The translations under genes were made by a program, and so were the position numbers. A stretch of 58,269 nucleotides of DNA. Source: Planctomycetota bacterium. Its GTDB lineage: Bacteria > Planctomycetota > Planctomycetia > Pirellulales > UBA1268. How positions within the stretch are numbered: position 1 is the stretch's first letter; each line of letters begins with the position of its first letter. The DNA is taken from the NCBI GenBank assembly GCA_018970785.1, contig JAGWVR010000010.1:1-58269 (forward strand), read 5' to 3'. The notes under the pieces are model-generated. The model worked only from the letters and a program-made list of their open reading frames with translations. It made no database searches and was not told the DNA's origin. Positions 1-12,463 of the stretch are shown piece after piece.

Positions 1-17
1 GCCGCGGCGCCCGCGGT

Positions 18-1022
<1,005 letters not shown>

Positions 1023-1130
1023 GGCTCACCTCTCGTGGCAGGTCACAGTGGGGATCGGTCGGGGGCGGTGGTGGGTCCGCCGCCGCCGGGCGACGGGCGG
1101 ACGGGAAGGCAACGGCACGGGCGACGGGGC

Positions 1131-1688
1131 TCAGGCGAGCGACTCGGCTCCCGCCGCGGCATCGGCCGGCCGGGCGCCGTCGCTGGCATGGGTCCATTCG
1201 CGGGTCGGCGGGCTGCCGCGGACGAGGGCGATCCTCCCCGAACGGACCATCTCGAGGATCCCCAGGGGACGCATCAGGTCGATGAACCCCTCGATCTTGG
1301 CCTCGGTCCCCGAGATCTCGACGATCACGCTGTCGGGGGCGACGTCGACGATCTTGCCGCGGAACACCTCGGCCAGCTCCTTGACCTCGGTGCGGCGCGA
1401 CCCGGCCGTCGCGGCGACCTTGATCAGCATCAGATCGCGCTCGACGTAATTCCGGGCGCTGATGTCGTCGACGCGGACGACCGTGACGATCTTCTCGAGC
1501 TGGCGGCGGACCTGGTCGAGCACCCGGTCGTCGCCGCGGAGGACGAACGTCATCCGGGAGAAGCCGGGGTCCTCGGTCTCGCCGACCGCGAGGCTGTCGA
1601 TGTTGTAGCCCCGCGACGCGAGCATCCCGGAGATGTGCGCGAGAACACCGGGAACGTTCTGGACGGTGGCCGAGAGGACGTGGCGCAT
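1131..1688 (-). CDS. ilvN: Acetolactate synthase small (regulatory) subunit
   Basis: This is the regulatory subunit of acetolactate synthase, which gives feedback control by branched-chain amino acids. An N-terminal ACT domain starts at residue 1 (MRHVLSATVQNVPGVLAHIS) and contains the typical GYNIDSLAVG stretch. The 185-residue length fits the family. The ATG at 1688 was chosen because family members begin with this ACT strand; the open frame extends further upstream without conserved sequence. The gene precedes ilvC on the minus strand and is divergent from rpsB. The catalytic large subunit normally sits directly upstream but is absent here, so it must be encoded elsewhere. Confidence 0.95.
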   Translation of the reverse strand: MRHVLSATVQNVPGVLAHISGMLASRGYNIDSLAVGETEDPGFSRMTFVLRGDDRVLDQVRRQLEKIVTVVRVDDISARNYVERDLMLIKVAATAGSRRTEVKELAEVFRGKIVDVAPDSVIVEISGTEAKIEGFIDLMRPLGILEMVRSGRIALVRGSPPTREWTHASDGARPADAAAGAESLA

Positions 1689-1812
1689 CGGGGCTGTCTG
1701 TCGAGCGGGCGGGAATCCCGGAGTGTATTTCGTCCGCGGCGGGGGTTTCAAGCCACTGACCCCCCAGCATGGGCCGGTCACCCTGTTTTCCCCCGCGAAA
1801 CCCCTGATTCCG

Positions 1813-1842
1813 TTGACACCCCATGGGCCGCAGAACTAACCT
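1813..1842 (+). promoter_or_regulatory. Candidate sigma-70-type promoter for rpsB
   Basis: A perfect -35 box TTGACA (1813-1818) is followed after 18 bases by TAACCT (1837-1842), which keeps the T, A and final T of a -10 box. It lies about 60 bases before the rpsB GTG, in the 211-bp divergent region shared with ilvN. This is a consensus match only. Confidence 0.4.
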
Positions 1843-1899
1843 GAGGGACTTTTCGGGCATCCTCCACCCTTCAGCTCCCCAGCAATCGAAAGTCCCCAC

Positions 1900-2709
1900 G
1901 TGTCGAACGTCGTCCTGGCACAGGAATTGATCGAAGCGGGAGTCCACTTCGGCCATCGCGCGAGCCGGTGGAACCCGAAGATGAAGCCCTACATCCACGG
2001 CCGCAAAAACCTGATCCACATCATCGACGTCCGCGAGACCGTGCGCGGCCTGCTCCGGGCCCGCAAGTACCTCAAGCAGGTCTCCGGAACCGGCAGCCTC
2101 GTGCTCTTCGTGGGTACCAAGCGGCAGGGGGCCGAGGCGGTCGCCCGCGAGGCCGCCCGGTGCGGCATGCCCTACGTCTCCGACCGTTGGCTCGGCGGTA
2201 CGCTGACCAACTTCCGCACGATCCGCAACCGGCTGGCGCGGCTCGAGGAGCTGGAGAAGCTGATGCCGTCGGAGGAGTTCGGCGCCTACTCCAAGAAGAT
2301 GCAGTCGTCGCTGCGGCGCGAGTTCCGCAAGATGGAGCGCAATCTCGGCGGCATCCGCACGCTCGCCCGGCTCCCGGAATGCCTCGTGGTGTTCGACCCC
2401 AAGAAGGAGAAGAACGCCGTCAACGAGGCCCGCAAGATGGGCATCACGACGGTGGCGCTGATCGATACCGACTGCGATCCGGATCTCGTCGATCTCCCGA
2501 TCCCCGGCAACGACGACTCGATCCGCTCGATCGAGCTGGTGGCGGCGAGGCTCGCCGACGCGATCCTCGAAGGGAAGTCGGCGGCGGGGACGACGGCCCA
2601 GGCGGCAGCCGAGGGAGCCGATCTCTCCGATGGCGCCGCGAAGACGCCGCCGCGTGCCCGGGGCAACGTTTCGAAGCGGGCCGTCCCCCGGCCGGCGAAG
2701 CCCTCCTGA
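1900..2709 (+). CDS. rpsB: 30S ribosomal protein S2
   Basis: This is the small-subunit ribosomal protein S2. The characteristic N-terminus [19 protein letters not shown] and the blocks [20 protein letters not shown] and [10 protein letters not shown] are all present. The start is a GTG at 1900; no strong Shine-Dalgarno is visible. At 269 residues it is longer than a typical S2 because of a low-complexity Ala/Gly/Lys/Arg-rich tail after about residue 225, ending RPAKPS. It opens the rpsB-tsf-pyrH cluster. A GC-rich hairpin starts immediately after the stop codon and may lower readthrough into tsf. Confidence 0.98.
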   Translation: MSNVVLAQELIEAGVHFGHRASRWNPKMKPYIHGRKNLIHIIDVRETVRGLLRARKYLKQVSGTGSLVLFVGTKRQGAEAVAREAARCGMPYVSDRWLGGTLTNFRTIRNRLARLEELEKLMPSEEFGAYSKKMQSSLRREFRKMERNLGGIRTLARLPECLVVFDPKKEKNAVNEARKMGITTVALIDTDCDPDLVDLPIPGNDDSIRSIELVAARLADAILEGKSAAGTTAQAAAEGADLSDGAAKTPPRARGNVSKRAVPRPAKPS

Positions 2710-2738
2710 GGGAGCCGCCCGGGGCCGCGGGCGGTCCC
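2710..2738 (+). terminator. GC-rich hairpin directly after the rpsB stop
   Basis: The arms GGGA-g-CCGCCCG (2710-2721) and CGGGCGGTCCC (2728-2738) pair with a single bulged G around a 6-base loop. Only a short GCTTTG follows, so this is not a full intrinsic terminator. It may attenuate transcription between rpsB and tsf, or protect the rpsB mRNA end. The stem is seen in the sequence; its function is inferred. Confidence 0.4.
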
Positions 2739-2932
2739 GCTTTGCCGGTCGCCGTGGTGGCGGGCGGGGAAGCGGGTTCCTTGCCGGTTGGCACGCGATT
2801 CCGCCAGCCGCGTGACCGGACCGGCGATCATGCCCGGGCCGGCTGTCCCGCCGGGCGCGGCCCACCGGCACGTCCAAACCATCCATTCGTCACACCTGCC
2901 ACACGTTACACCCACGACCGGAGGAGCCTCAC

Positions 2933-3775
2933 ATGGCGGAGATCACTGCGGCGGCGGTCATGGCCCTGCGCGACAAGACGGGGCTGCCGATGATGGAGTG
3001 CAAGAAGGCGCTCCAGGAATGCGGCGGCGACGAGGCGCGGGCGGTGGAGTGGCTGCGGAAGCAGGGGCAGAAGACCCAGGCCCTCCGTGCCGACCGCGAG
3101 ACCTCGACCGGCCGGCTGGCCGTCCATGCCGACCCGGCGCGCGGCGTCGGGGCGATGATCGAGCTGAAGTGCGAGAGCGCTCCGGTGGCGGGCAGCCCCG
3201 ACTTCAAGGCCCTCGCCGAGGACATGGCGACGACGCTGGCGCTGGGACCGGGCGCGAAGACGCCGGCCGAGCTGCTCGCGCAGAAGAGCCACGCGCATCC
3301 TGATCGCACGCTCGGTGAGCTCAAGGACGATCTCTTCAACCGGATGCGCGAAGTCTTCGACCTGTCGCGGATCTGCCGGATCGACGCGCCGTGCGGCGGC
3401 TACGCCCACCACGACGGCTCCAAGGCGGCGCTGGTCGTCGTGTCCGGCAAGACGACCGACCCCGGCGCCGCGACCGTCGCCAAGGACGTGTCGATGCACG
3501 TCGTGGCGATGGGCCCGAAGAGCATCACCAAAGAGGAGCTCGACCCGGAGGTCGTCGCCAAGGAGCGCGAGGTCCTCTCGGCGGCGGCCCGGGCCGAAGG
3601 GAAGCCCGAGAACATCATCGCCAAGATGATCGAGGGGCGGCTGCGCAACTTCTACAGCCAGTGCGTGCTCCTCGAGCAGCCGTTCGTGAAGGACGACAAG
3701 CAGTCGGTCGGCCAGCTCGTGAAGGGGGCCGGCCTCGAGGTGAAGCGGATCGAGAACTGGCGCCTCGGAGGCTGA
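2933..3775 (+). CDS. tsf: Translation elongation factor Ts
   Basis: EF-Ts is the nucleotide exchange factor that regenerates EF-Tu-GTP. The N-terminal UBA-like domain carries [18 protein letters not shown] at about residues 12-29, a family hallmark. The core domain contains FKALAEDMA and the C-terminal helix [16 protein letters not shown]. The 280-residue length is normal. The ATG at 2933 is preceded by a GGAGG-type sequence (ACCGGAGGAGCCTCAC). It lies 223 bases after rpsB and only 4 bases before pyrH, the classic order. Confidence 0.97.
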   Translation: MAEITAAAVMALRDKTGLPMMECKKALQECGGDEARAVEWLRKQGQKTQALRADRETSTGRLAVHADPARGVGAMIELKCESAPVAGSPDFKALAEDMATTLALGPGAKTPAELLAQKSHAHPDRTLGELKDDLFNRMREVFDLSRICRIDAPCGGYAHHDGSKAALVVVSGKTTDPGAATVAKDVSMHVVAMGPKSITKEELDPEVVAKEREVLSAAARAEGKPENIIAKMIEGRLRNFYSQCVLLEQPFVKDDKQSVGQLVKGAGLEVKRIENWRLGG

Positions 3776-3779
3776 CGCC

Positions 3780-4523
3780 ATGGCTGGGTCCGCCGTGCCC
3801 CCCGCGCACCGTCGCGTCCTCCTCAAGCTGTCGGGTGAGAGCTTCGTCCGCCCCGGCGAGCGCGGGATCGCCATGGAGGAGGTCCTCCAGGTGGCGACGC
3901 AGACGTTCCGGGCGGCGAACCGCGGCGTGCAGCTGGCGGTGGTGATCGGCGGCGGCAACATCCTCCGCGGCGCGAGCTTCTCCGGCGGGCAGACCGCGAT
4001 CCAGGAGGCGACGGCCCACTACATGGGGATGCTCGCCACCGTGATCAACGGCCTGGCACTGCAGGACGCGCTGGAGAGCCTCGGCGCACAGACACGCCTC
4101 ATGACCGCGATCCGGATGGACGGTGTCGCCGAGCCCTACATCCGTCGCCGGGCGCGGCGGCACCTGGAGAAGGGGCGGATCGTGATCCTCGCCGCCGGCA
4201 CGGGGAGCCCGTTCGTGACCACCGACACCGCCGCCGCGCAGCGGGCGCTGGAGCTCGAGGCCGACATCCTCCTCAAGGCGACCCGGGTCGACGGCGTGTA
4301 CTCCGACGACCCGGAGAAGAACCCGCACGCGCTTCTGTACCGCGACCTCACATACCAGCAGGTCCGCGAGCAGAACCTCCGGGTGATGGACTCGACGGCG
4401 ATCTCGCAGTGCATGGAGCACGCGATGCCGATCCTCGTCTTCAATTACCGCCGCGAGGGCAACATCGAGCGGGCTGTCGCCGGTGAGCGGGTGGGGACGC
4501 TGGTCAGCGGCCGGCGCGACTGA
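3780..4523 (+). CDS. pyrH: UMP kinase
   Basis: UMP kinase phosphorylates UMP to UDP in pyrimidine nucleotide synthesis. The 247-residue amino-acid-kinase fold is complete: the [10 protein letters not shown] phosphate-binding start, GGGNILRG, the UMP site region [17 protein letters not shown], and the ATP-side block [19 protein letters not shown]. The 4-base gap from tsf implies co-transcription. In many bacteria frr follows immediately; here the next 343 bases hold no gene and frr lies near 23.6 kb. Confidence 0.97.
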   Translation: MAGSAVPPAHRRVLLKLSGESFVRPGERGIAMEEVLQVATQTFRAANRGVQLAVVIGGGNILRGASFSGGQTAIQEATAHYMGMLATVINGLALQDALESLGAQTRLMTAIRMDGVAEPYIRRRARRHLEKGRIVILAAGTGSPFVTTDTAAAQRALELEADILLKATRVDGVYSDDPEKNPHALLYRDLTYQQVREQNLRVMDSTAISQCMEHAMPILVFNYRREGNIERAVAGERVGTLVSGRRD

Positions 4524-4866
4524 TCGACCGCACACCTCGCGTTTCTTTCCCATTTCCCCCACAACTCCTGGCCTGATGGGGCTTTGGGCGCCCTGGGGGG
4601 ATCGGGGCCACCTGCCCCCCTGCCGCCGCCTTGACTGCCTGCGGGGGCGGGGGGAAGATCCAAGTCCTTCATGATCACTCCCGGGTGGCCCCCCAAGGCC
4701 ATCCGGTCCCACCCCAAAAGCATCCGCCGCCCGCCGAGGAGTTCCGGGACGCTGCGATGACCGGGCGGTTTCCGCACCTTTTCCGCGGAACCGTCGGTTT
4801 GGTCAGCCGTTCCAGACAGGTGCCGCCGGGCACCGGCCTCTGGCTCCCCCCTTGGAGACCGCTGTC
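4524..4866. other. Intergenic region after pyrH
   Basis: No credible gene is seen in these 343 bases. The segment 4595-4660 holds runs of G and C that can pair imperfectly, possibly a rho-independent-like end of the rpsB-tsf-pyrH transcript, but no clean stem with a T-tract exists. The last 15 bases contain GGAGA, which serves as the ribosome binding site for the next gene. Confidence 0.5.
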
Positions 4867-5838
4867 ATGGTCATCCGTCGCCTGCTGATCGCTTCGTCAC
4901 GGCCCGCCGCCCAATCCACCCTCGCGAGGGAGTCGCGTCGCGGTGGCTTCACACTCGTCGAATTGCTCGTGGTGATCGCGATCATCGGCACGCTCGTCGG
5001 TCTTCTGCTCCCGGCGGTGCAGGCGGCGCGCGAGGCGGCCCGGCGGATGTCGTGCACCAACAACCTCAAGCAGATCGGGCTGGCCGTCACGCTCCACCAC
5101 GACGCGCGGAAGTCGTTCCCCTCGGGGCGCAACACGCGCGACAACATGGGCGTGTCGTGGGCGTTCCGCATCCTGCCCTACATGGAGGAGTCGAACGTCG
5201 CCAACGCCTACCGGTCGCAGTTCCGCTGCGACGCGCCGGAGAACGCCGCCGCGATGCGGACCGCCGTCGGCACGTTCTACTGCCCGAGCCGGCGGCCTCC
5301 GCTCGCCGACCGCAACTTCGACAACGACAACTCGCCGCCGCTGGTGACCGGTTGCGCCGCCGGCAGCGACTACGCCGCCAACGCCGGCACCTACTTCAAC
5401 TACTCCCCCAATTCCTCCGGCGGCATCGACGCCCGGCAGGCCGGTCCGATCCACACCTTCTCCAAGGTGACCGCGGCACAGGTCACCGACGGCCTCAGCC
5501 AGACGTTCGCGATCGGCGACAAGCACATCCCGCCGAGCGACCCGTCGTGGCGCTCCGACATGGTCCAGTACTGGCAGGGCGACCTGGCGATCTTCGCCGC
5601 CGACAATCCCAACACGCAGTTCCGTGACACCGCCCGCGGACTCGCCTCCTCGTCGCGCGACACCAACGCGCGCAAGTTCGGCAGCCTCCACCCCGGCGTC
5701 ACCAACTTCGTGTTCCTCGACGGCCACGTCGACGCGATCGCCAACGAGACCGACCTCGACGTGCTCCGTTGGTACAGCACGATCGGCGACGGCAATGATC
5801 CGACCGCGCCGGCCGACGGCCCCGACGCCGGCACCTGA
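4867..5838 (+). CDS. DUF1559 prepilin-like secreted protein
   Basis: This belongs to the large planctomycete family with a type IV prepilin N-terminus and a DUF1559 (SBP_bac_10-type) body. A basic leader ends in RRGG, followed by FTLVELLVVIAIIGTLVGLL at about residues 26-45, the prepilin-peptidase site and hydrophobic helix. The family continuation AREAARRMSCTNNLKQIGLA follows directly. The C-terminal half has the usual LDGHVD element. The ATG at 4867 was preferred to an in-frame TTG at 4852 because GGAGA lies 8 bases upstream of it. The product should be inserted in the membrane and surface-exposed. The specific role of this paralogue is unknown. Confidence 0.9.
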   Translation: MVIRRLLIASSRPAAQSTLARESRRGGFTLVELLVVIAIIGTLVGLLLPAVQAAREAARRMSCTNNLKQIGLAVTLHHDARKSFPSGRNTRDNMGVSWAFRILPYMEESNVANAYRSQFRCDAPENAAAMRTAVGTFYCPSRRPPLADRNFDNDNSPPLVTGCAAGSDYAANAGTYFNYSPNSSGGIDARQAGPIHTFSKVTAAQVTDGLSQTFAIGDKHIPPSDPSWRSDMVQYWQGDLAIFAADNPNTQFRDTARGLASSSRDTNARKFGSLHPGVTNFVFLDGHVDAIANETDLDVLRWYSTIGDGNDPTAPADGPDAGT

Positions 5839-5874
5839 CGATCGGCTGCCAGTCCGCCCGCGCCCCACCACGCC

Positions 5875-6576
5875 ATGAACGATTCCGCCGAGAGCGCCGC
5901 CGGCCATTCCGCGCCCCCTCCGTCGGCACGCGAGCGGCTCGCGGCCGCCCGGGAAGCCGCCGGCATGAAGCCCAGCCGGGCCGCGGCCGCGTCCGCGCCC
6001 GGTGCCGCCCCGCGGCGGAAGCGGGCCGGCTGGCTCCTGCTCCTCCTCCCAGGGCTTGCGGCGCTGGCGGCGGCCGGCTGGTGGTGGGCGACGCGCGACA
6101 GCGGGCTGGTGGACGACACCCGCGATCTCCAGCGGCGCGTCCTCGCCGGCGAGGTCCGCGGCCGGGAGATGAAGCGCGCCGTCGACTCGATCATCCGCAA
6201 CGTCGACCAGATGAGCCGCGACGAGCTCAAGCAGGCCCGCGAGGCGCTCGACAGCGATTGGCGAAGCGCCTACGACAAGGGGCTCGCCGCCTACTTCGAC
6301 GCCCCAGAGGACAGCCGCCCCGCGCTCCTCGACGAAACGATCGACCGCACGCTCGCCTTCCGCCAGCTGCGGTTCGGCCTCAACCCGCAGGCATCGGGAC
6401 CCTACGCCGGCCGGATCCGCCGGGGTGACAGCCGCCGGCGCGGCCGCGACAAACCGGACCAGAAGGCGGAGGAAGACGAATCGGCCGCTGCCCGAAGGGC
6501 CCTGGCGGAGAAGTATTCCGCGGCGGTCCGCGACCGCGCCAAGGAACGGAAGATCGACCTGCCGGAGTGGCAGTGA
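5875..6576 (+). CDS. Hypothetical protein with one membrane anchor
   Basis: I do not recognise a family. The 233 residues begin with a Pro/Ala-rich cytoplasmic segment, followed after an RRKR cluster by one transmembrane helix (WLLLLLPGLAALAAAGWWW, about residues 45-63). The rest is a charged, probably helical extracytoplasmic or cytoplasmic domain ending in a Lys/Arg/Glu-rich tail. The segment between about residues 70 and 165 looks folded (DLQRRVLAGEVRGREMKRAV, FRQLRFGLNPQ). It starts 36 bases after the DUF1559 gene on the same strand, so the two may be co-transcribed and the protein may be linked to the prepilin-like neighbour. Confidence 0.75.
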   Translation: MNDSAESAAGHSAPPPSARERLAAAREAAGMKPSRAAAASAPGAAPRRKRAGWLLLLLPGLAALAAAGWWWATRDSGLVDDTRDLQRRVLAGEVRGREMKRAVDSIIRNVDQMSRDELKQAREALDSDWRSAYDKGLAAYFDAPEDSRPALLDETIDRTLAFRQLRFGLNPQASGPYAGRIRRGDSRRRGRDKPDQKAEEDESAAARRALAEKYSAAVRDRAKERKIDLPEWQ

Positions 6577-6694
6577 CGACGGCGCCGCCGCCCGGAACAG
6601 GGCATCTTTCAGGGCCGTGGGCGCGCGTGTTGCACGCCGCCCGTTTCCCGCGGCAGGATGATGCCCCTGTCAACCGTCTCTCCGGGGGAGTTCC

Positions 6695-8653
<1,959 letters not shown>

Positions 8654-8713
8654 GGGGGAGGCCCACGATCGGGGCCGCGCGTGTCGGGCCCGGACCGACC
8701 CCGGTGATTCCGA

Positions 8714-9469
8714 TTACGCCGTCGGCTTGCCGTCGGTGGCCTCGCGGAGGCGTGCCGCGGCGGCCCGGCCGATCGCGAGCGTCTCGGCGCTGCCGTGGAA
8801 CGACAGCACGGTTTCGTTGCGTGACTGCCAGGTGACCAAGGCGAGGCGCTCGAGGCGGATCAGGTGCGACCGCCCCAGCCGCGCGAAATCCTTCTCGGGG
8901 AGACCTTTCTCCCATTGGGCGAGGCTCCGGCGGACGAGCAGCGGCCTGCGATCACCGACGAGGCAGACCCGCGAATAGTTGCCCACCCCCTCGATCCAGA
9001 GGATCTCGCCAGAGTGGATGACCGCCTTGGCTCCCCCCTGGTGGCACGGGATGACGAACGTGGCGGCACCCGCCGCGGCCCGGCGTTCGGAGCCGGCGCC
9101 GGGGGGCGTCTCGCGACCGAGCGTCGTCAGGATGCGCGTCACGGCAACCTCGAGACGGTCCGGATCGACCGGCTTGACGAGGTAGTCGACGGCGCCGAAG
9201 TCGAAGGCCGACACGGCATACTGCGAGTAGGCGGTGACGAAGCAGACCTCCGTCGTGGCAGGCAACCTTTCGAGGAGGGAAAGCCCCGAGTTCCCCGGCA
9301 TCTCGACATCGAGGAACACGATGTCGGGAACCCTCTCGGCGATGAACGCCACGGCCTGCTCCACGCTCCGCACCGCCCCGAGGACCTCGATCTCCCGGTG
9401 CGCGGCAAGAAGATCCCGGAGCCGGGCGCTCGCGGTGGGTTCATCGTCGACGAGCAGGGCCGTGGGCAT
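8714..9469 (-). CDS. LytTR-family response regulator
   Basis: This is the cytoplasmic DNA-binding regulator of the adjacent kinase. The N-terminal receiver domain has acidic D8/D9, the phospho-acceptor D54 (FLDVEMPG), T79 and K99 (YLVKPVD). The C-terminal LytTR domain spans about residues 135-245 and includes LWIEGVGNYSRV and the FARLGRSHLIRLE recognition region. The 251-residue length is typical of LytR/AlgR-type regulators. The ATG at 9469 lies 15 bases after the kinase stop codon, with GGAAG upstream, so the two genes form one operon. Its targets are unknown; the VPEIDPA genes just upstream are possible candidates by position only. Confidence 0.92.
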   Translation of the reverse strand: MPTALLVDDEPTASARLRDLLAAHREIEVLGAVRSVEQAVAFIAERVPDIVFLDVEMPGNSGLSLLERLPATTEVCFVTAYSQYAVSAFDFGAVDYLVKPVDPDRLEVAVTRILTTLGRETPPGAGSERRAAAGAATFVIPCHQGGAKAVIHSGEILWIEGVGNYSRVCLVGDRRPLLVRRSLAQWEKGLPEKDFARLGRSHLIRLERLALVTWQSRNETVLSFHGSAETLAIGRAAAARLREATDGKPTA

Positions 9470-9484
9470 CGGTGGGCTTCCGTG

Positions 9485-10630
9485 TCAGGTTCCGGGGGCC
9501 ATCTGGGATCGTGGGTCGACACTCCGGCCGGTCGCCGGCAGCCGGATGACGACTTTCACCAACCCCTCCTCGCGGACCACCTCCACCGTCGCCGTCGGCC
9601 CGAGGAGGAGGTCGAGCCGCGTCCGCAGTGTCCGGATCCCGGAGCCGATCGAGCGGGCCGGATCGGGGGGCACCCAGGCGCCGCTGTTGGCGACGACCAC
9701 CGTGAGCCTGCCATCACGGATGCTCGCCTCGACGCTGACATGCAGCGGCATCGGGCTCGTCTGGGCCCCGTAGTGAAAGGCGTTTTCCAGGAGCGGCTGG
9801 AGCATCATCGGCGGCACCATCACGCTCCGCGCCTCCGGCTCGCAGCCGATCCGGCAGACGAGATCCGCACCGAAGCGGTTCTGCTGGATGGCGAGGTACT
9901 TCTCGAGCGCGTCGAGCTCGCGGGAAATCGGCTCGAGGGGCTGCGAGGGCAAAAGCGAGAAGCGCAGGTAGTCGGCGAGATCCTGCGTCACCTTCTCGAC
10001 GGCGTCGGGATCGCGGCTCGCGGCGACGATGCTGTTCAGGGCGTTGAAGAGAAAGTGGGGATTCATCTGCGCTTCGAGGTGCCGCAGCTCATTCTGGCGT
10101 GCGGCCGCCTCGGCCAACGCGGCGCGGGTCACGCTCTCAGCCGCTTCGCGCTCCGCTCGCCGACGATTGTCGTTGGCCTCGATACCAAAATAGATGATGC
10201 CCCAGAGCAGGCTGATGACCAGACGGGGAAGGACCGGCGAGGGCAGCGATGGCAGGATCACGTAGCACGCGAATGCCCCAAAGATCGAGATCGCCGCTCC
10301 GACCCAAAAGCGGATCATCAGCGGACGATCACGCATGCCCGGCCGGCTAAGGATGCTGTGGACACCCAATGCCGTCACCCACCCGTAGCTACCCCCCAGA
10401 ATCGCACCGGAAAGTTCATTTCCCCCATCGGCGTGAAAGTAGGCAAAAAACTCATAGCGCGTCACGGCCATGGCCAGCCAGTACACCGTGTTGAAGACGA
10501 CGAACGACGCCATCCCGCGCGACGGCACGAACGAAAGCCGCCGTTCCCCGTCGCGGGCGACGGGATCCGTGCCCGGCAACGGCAGCACGGTCGTGCGACC
10601 GGAGAGCGGGGCGATTTCGCTACGGCTCAT
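9485..10630 (-). CDS. LytS/YehU-type membrane sensor histidine kinase
   Basis: This histidine kinase is predicted to phosphorylate the downstream LytTR regulator. Of 381 residues, roughly the first 140 contain about four transmembrane helices. A short coiled coil follows, then the His_kinase block QMNPHFLFNALN with H192 as the phospho-acceptor. The ATPase part has the N-box LLENAFHYG and a G-box GSGIRTLRTRL. The ATG at 10630 was chosen because the 40 codons upstream in frame have no conserved features. No extracytoplasmic sensor domain is apparent, so the signal is probably sensed in or near the membrane. Confidence 0.9.
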   Translation of the reverse strand: MSRSEIAPLSGRTTVLPLPGTDPVARDGERRLSFVPSRGMASFVVFNTVYWLAMAVTRYEFFAYFHADGGNELSGAILGGSYGWVTALGVHSILSRPGMRDRPLMIRFWVGAAISIFGAFACYVILPSLPSPVLPRLVISLLWGIIYFGIEANDNRRRAEREAAESVTRAALAEAAARQNELRHLEAQMNPHFLFNALNSIVAASRDPDAVEKVTQDLADYLRFSLLPSQPLEPISRELDALEKYLAIQQNRFGADLVCRIGCEPEARSVMVPPMMLQPLLENAFHYGAQTSPMPLHVSVEASIRDGRLTVVVANSGAWVPPDPARSIGSGIRTLRTRLDLLLGPTATVEVVREEGLVKVVIRLPATGRSVDPRSQMAPGT

Positions 10631-11167
10631 GGCCACAGTGTGCCGCGGGGGCACACGGGAGGGGATGGCGACGTCTTCTGCGGCTCTCGGAATCGGTCGT
10701 CTCCCGGTCGCGGCTCGATCTCTCGGGGATCGCGGGCCGAGGACGACCATCCCGCTGCCCTCCGGGGCCGCCGCCCGAGGCAGCAGTCTGGCACCTCATG
10801 GTAAACGGCGCTCGGACCTCACGGTCGCGATCAGGCCCTCACCCCGCCCGCGCCGCTTCGTCCAGAAATATCCCGATTCGTCCAATTCCTCGACCTCTTC
10901 CCCAGGCAATGGCCTCCATGGCTCCACGCCGCCAGTGGCCCCCCCAGGGCGGGCCACGACTTTCAGGCCGAAAAAGACCCCGGGCCGGAGCATCTTGCGA
11001 TGCCAGGCCCGGTGGTGAATCAGTGCTCGACCCCCAGCCGCCCGTGGCCACAGTCCATCCCTGGCCTTGCGCCACTCGAAAACGGGGCATTTCACCGGAG
11101 CTGCGCCCCCGGCCCGTCATCCATGACGTGCCGCAGGCTGTTTGTCCACAGCCTGCCAGCCACTCGC
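10631..11167. other. Intergenic region between kinase and VPEIDPA cluster
   Basis: These 537 bases must hold the promoter of the kinase-regulator operon and the 3' end of the VPEIDPA cluster transcript. A 34-bp element at 10851-10884 recurs at 15.75 kb in opposite orientation. A 99-codon minus-strand frame (10796-11095) runs through the repeat but has no recognisable domain, so it is not called as a gene. Confidence 0.5.
10851..10884 (-). repeat. 34-bp repeat, left copy, inverted relative to 15.75 kb
   Basis: Read on the minus strand, the copy consists of two units 20 bases apart, TGGACGAATCGGGA (10884-10871) and TGGACGAAGCGGCG (10864-10851). It matches 15755-15788 on the plus strand at 30 of 34 positions. 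The two copies bracket the four VPEIDPA-tail genes. Confidence 0.75.
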
Positions 11168-12199
11168 TCAGGCCACGAGCTTCGCACGCCGCCGCCGCTG
11201 CTCGACCATCGCCAGCACTCCGGCAACGACCGAAAGGGCGCTCGAGCCCGTGGCGGGATCGATCTCCGGCACACCGGAGGGGCCGCCGCCAACACCTGCG
11301 AGACGAAAGCCGAAGCCGACACCCACGAACGCTGGGCTGGCATTGATGGTGCTCGCGGACGACAGAAAGGACGAGCCGCGATCCCAATCGCCGCCCCGCA
11401 CCTGACGACCCGGGCCAGCAGCCCCGGTGAGGTCGTTCCATTCATACAAGTTGCCGTTCATGTCAAAGGCCCCGTAGGCACTCGCCCCGCCATTCGTGCC
11501 AACAGTCGTCACGTTGCCATCTTGGCCATTCCAGTCGGCGCTTTTGGCGTAGTTGGCGAAGTTGCCGGTGTTGCCGGCCGAACCGATGCCGGTCGAGCCC
11601 GACGTCACGGCCGTCGGGGCCGTATTACTCTGCGTGGCGTACGTCCAGTAGCCCGCGCTGGTGCCCCCGCCCTTGTAGTAGGCAGCCTTGTACCACTGGT
11701 CTTCCGTCGGGATATAAAACGTGGCCCCCGCATTGACTGCTGGGGCAATCGTCGTGCCACTGCTCAACGTGTAGGCGCCCGTCTCCGTGCTCGACGAGCT
11801 CGTGGCACCGTTCTGATACCAGTTCGCCACCCGCGCCGCATCGAACCACGTAATGTAGTTCACCGGCTTGTCACCCATGTTGGGCTTGACCGAGTAGGTG
11901 TACGACCCAGACGACCCGGAGCGAAGGATGCCGCCTCGGGGTAGGTTAGCCATGTTTTCGTCGTACAGCGAGTAATTGTCGGTTGCAGCCACGGAGTTCA
12001 GGAAGTTGGTGTACTGCTGGTTCGTGAACTCGTACTTCATGATCTGGAACGTAGCGGCCACGGCACCGTAGCCGGACGTATCGGCTGCGTTCCCCGGATC
12101 ACCCACCGTCACCCAGTCGATCGCCTGGGCATGGGCAGCCGTCACCGACAGGGCGACGACAAGCGCGGCGGCAAAGCGTGTGAAGCGAAGAGCGTTCAT
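11168..12199 (-). CDS. Secreted FGE/SUMF1-fold protein with VPEIDPA sorting tail (copy 1)
   Basis: This 343-residue exported protein has a signal peptide (MNALRFTRFAAALVVALSV, cleavage after AHA24). The body has the formylglycine-generating-enzyme/sulfatase-modifying fold: KYEFTNQQY, KPVNYITWFDAARVANW, FYIPTEDQWYKAAYY, GAFDMNGNLYEWND, RGGDW and GFRLA. No cysteine is seen in the mature chain, so it cannot use the FGE cysteine chemistry; a binding or structural role is more likely. Residues 310-343 form the sorting tail: VPEIDPA, a hydrophobic stretch, then QRRRR. The ATG at 12199 has GGAG 8 bases upstream. It is a close paralogue of the gene at 14332-15378. Confidence 0.88.
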   Translation of the reverse strand: MNALRFTRFAAALVVALSVTAAHAQAIDWVTVGDPGNAADTSGYGAVAATFQIMKYEFTNQQYTNFLNSVAATDNYSLYDENMANLPRGGILRSGSSGSYTYSVKPNMGDKPVNYITWFDAARVANWYQNGATSSSSTETGAYTLSSGTTIAPAVNAGATFYIPTEDQWYKAAYYKGGGTSAGYWTYATQSNTAPTAVTSGSTGIGSAGNTGNFANYAKSADWNGQDGNVTTVGTNGGASAYGAFDMNGNLYEWNDLTGAAGPGRQVRGGDWDRGSSFLSSASTINASPAFVGVGFGFRLAGVGGGPSGVPEIDPATGSSALSVVAGVLAMVEQRRRRAKLVA

Positions 12200-12463
12200 C
12201 GGAGAGTCTCCATCGGATAAAAGGGTTTCAACAGATTCCTCAGGTACGGACATGATCTCAATGGGCCACGACGCTTCCGATCGGCGTGACGCGTTGGCTG
12301 GACAGGGATGTGACTTCACGGTCTCACAGCTCGCAGGCAGCCGTCAGCGGCCGGCGGGCCGTGGACAAATCGCCTGCTGCCCATCACGGATGAGATGCCG
12401 GGAGTTCACATCCGTTGACAATCGCAGGTTTTCGATTGACGAAAGGCAAAGCACGGGTTTGGG

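Noticed and set aside
10796-11095. A 99-codon minus-strand frame between the kinase and the VPEIDPA cluster
   Set aside because: It has no ribosome binding site or recognisable domain, and part of it is just the translation of the 34-bp repeat.
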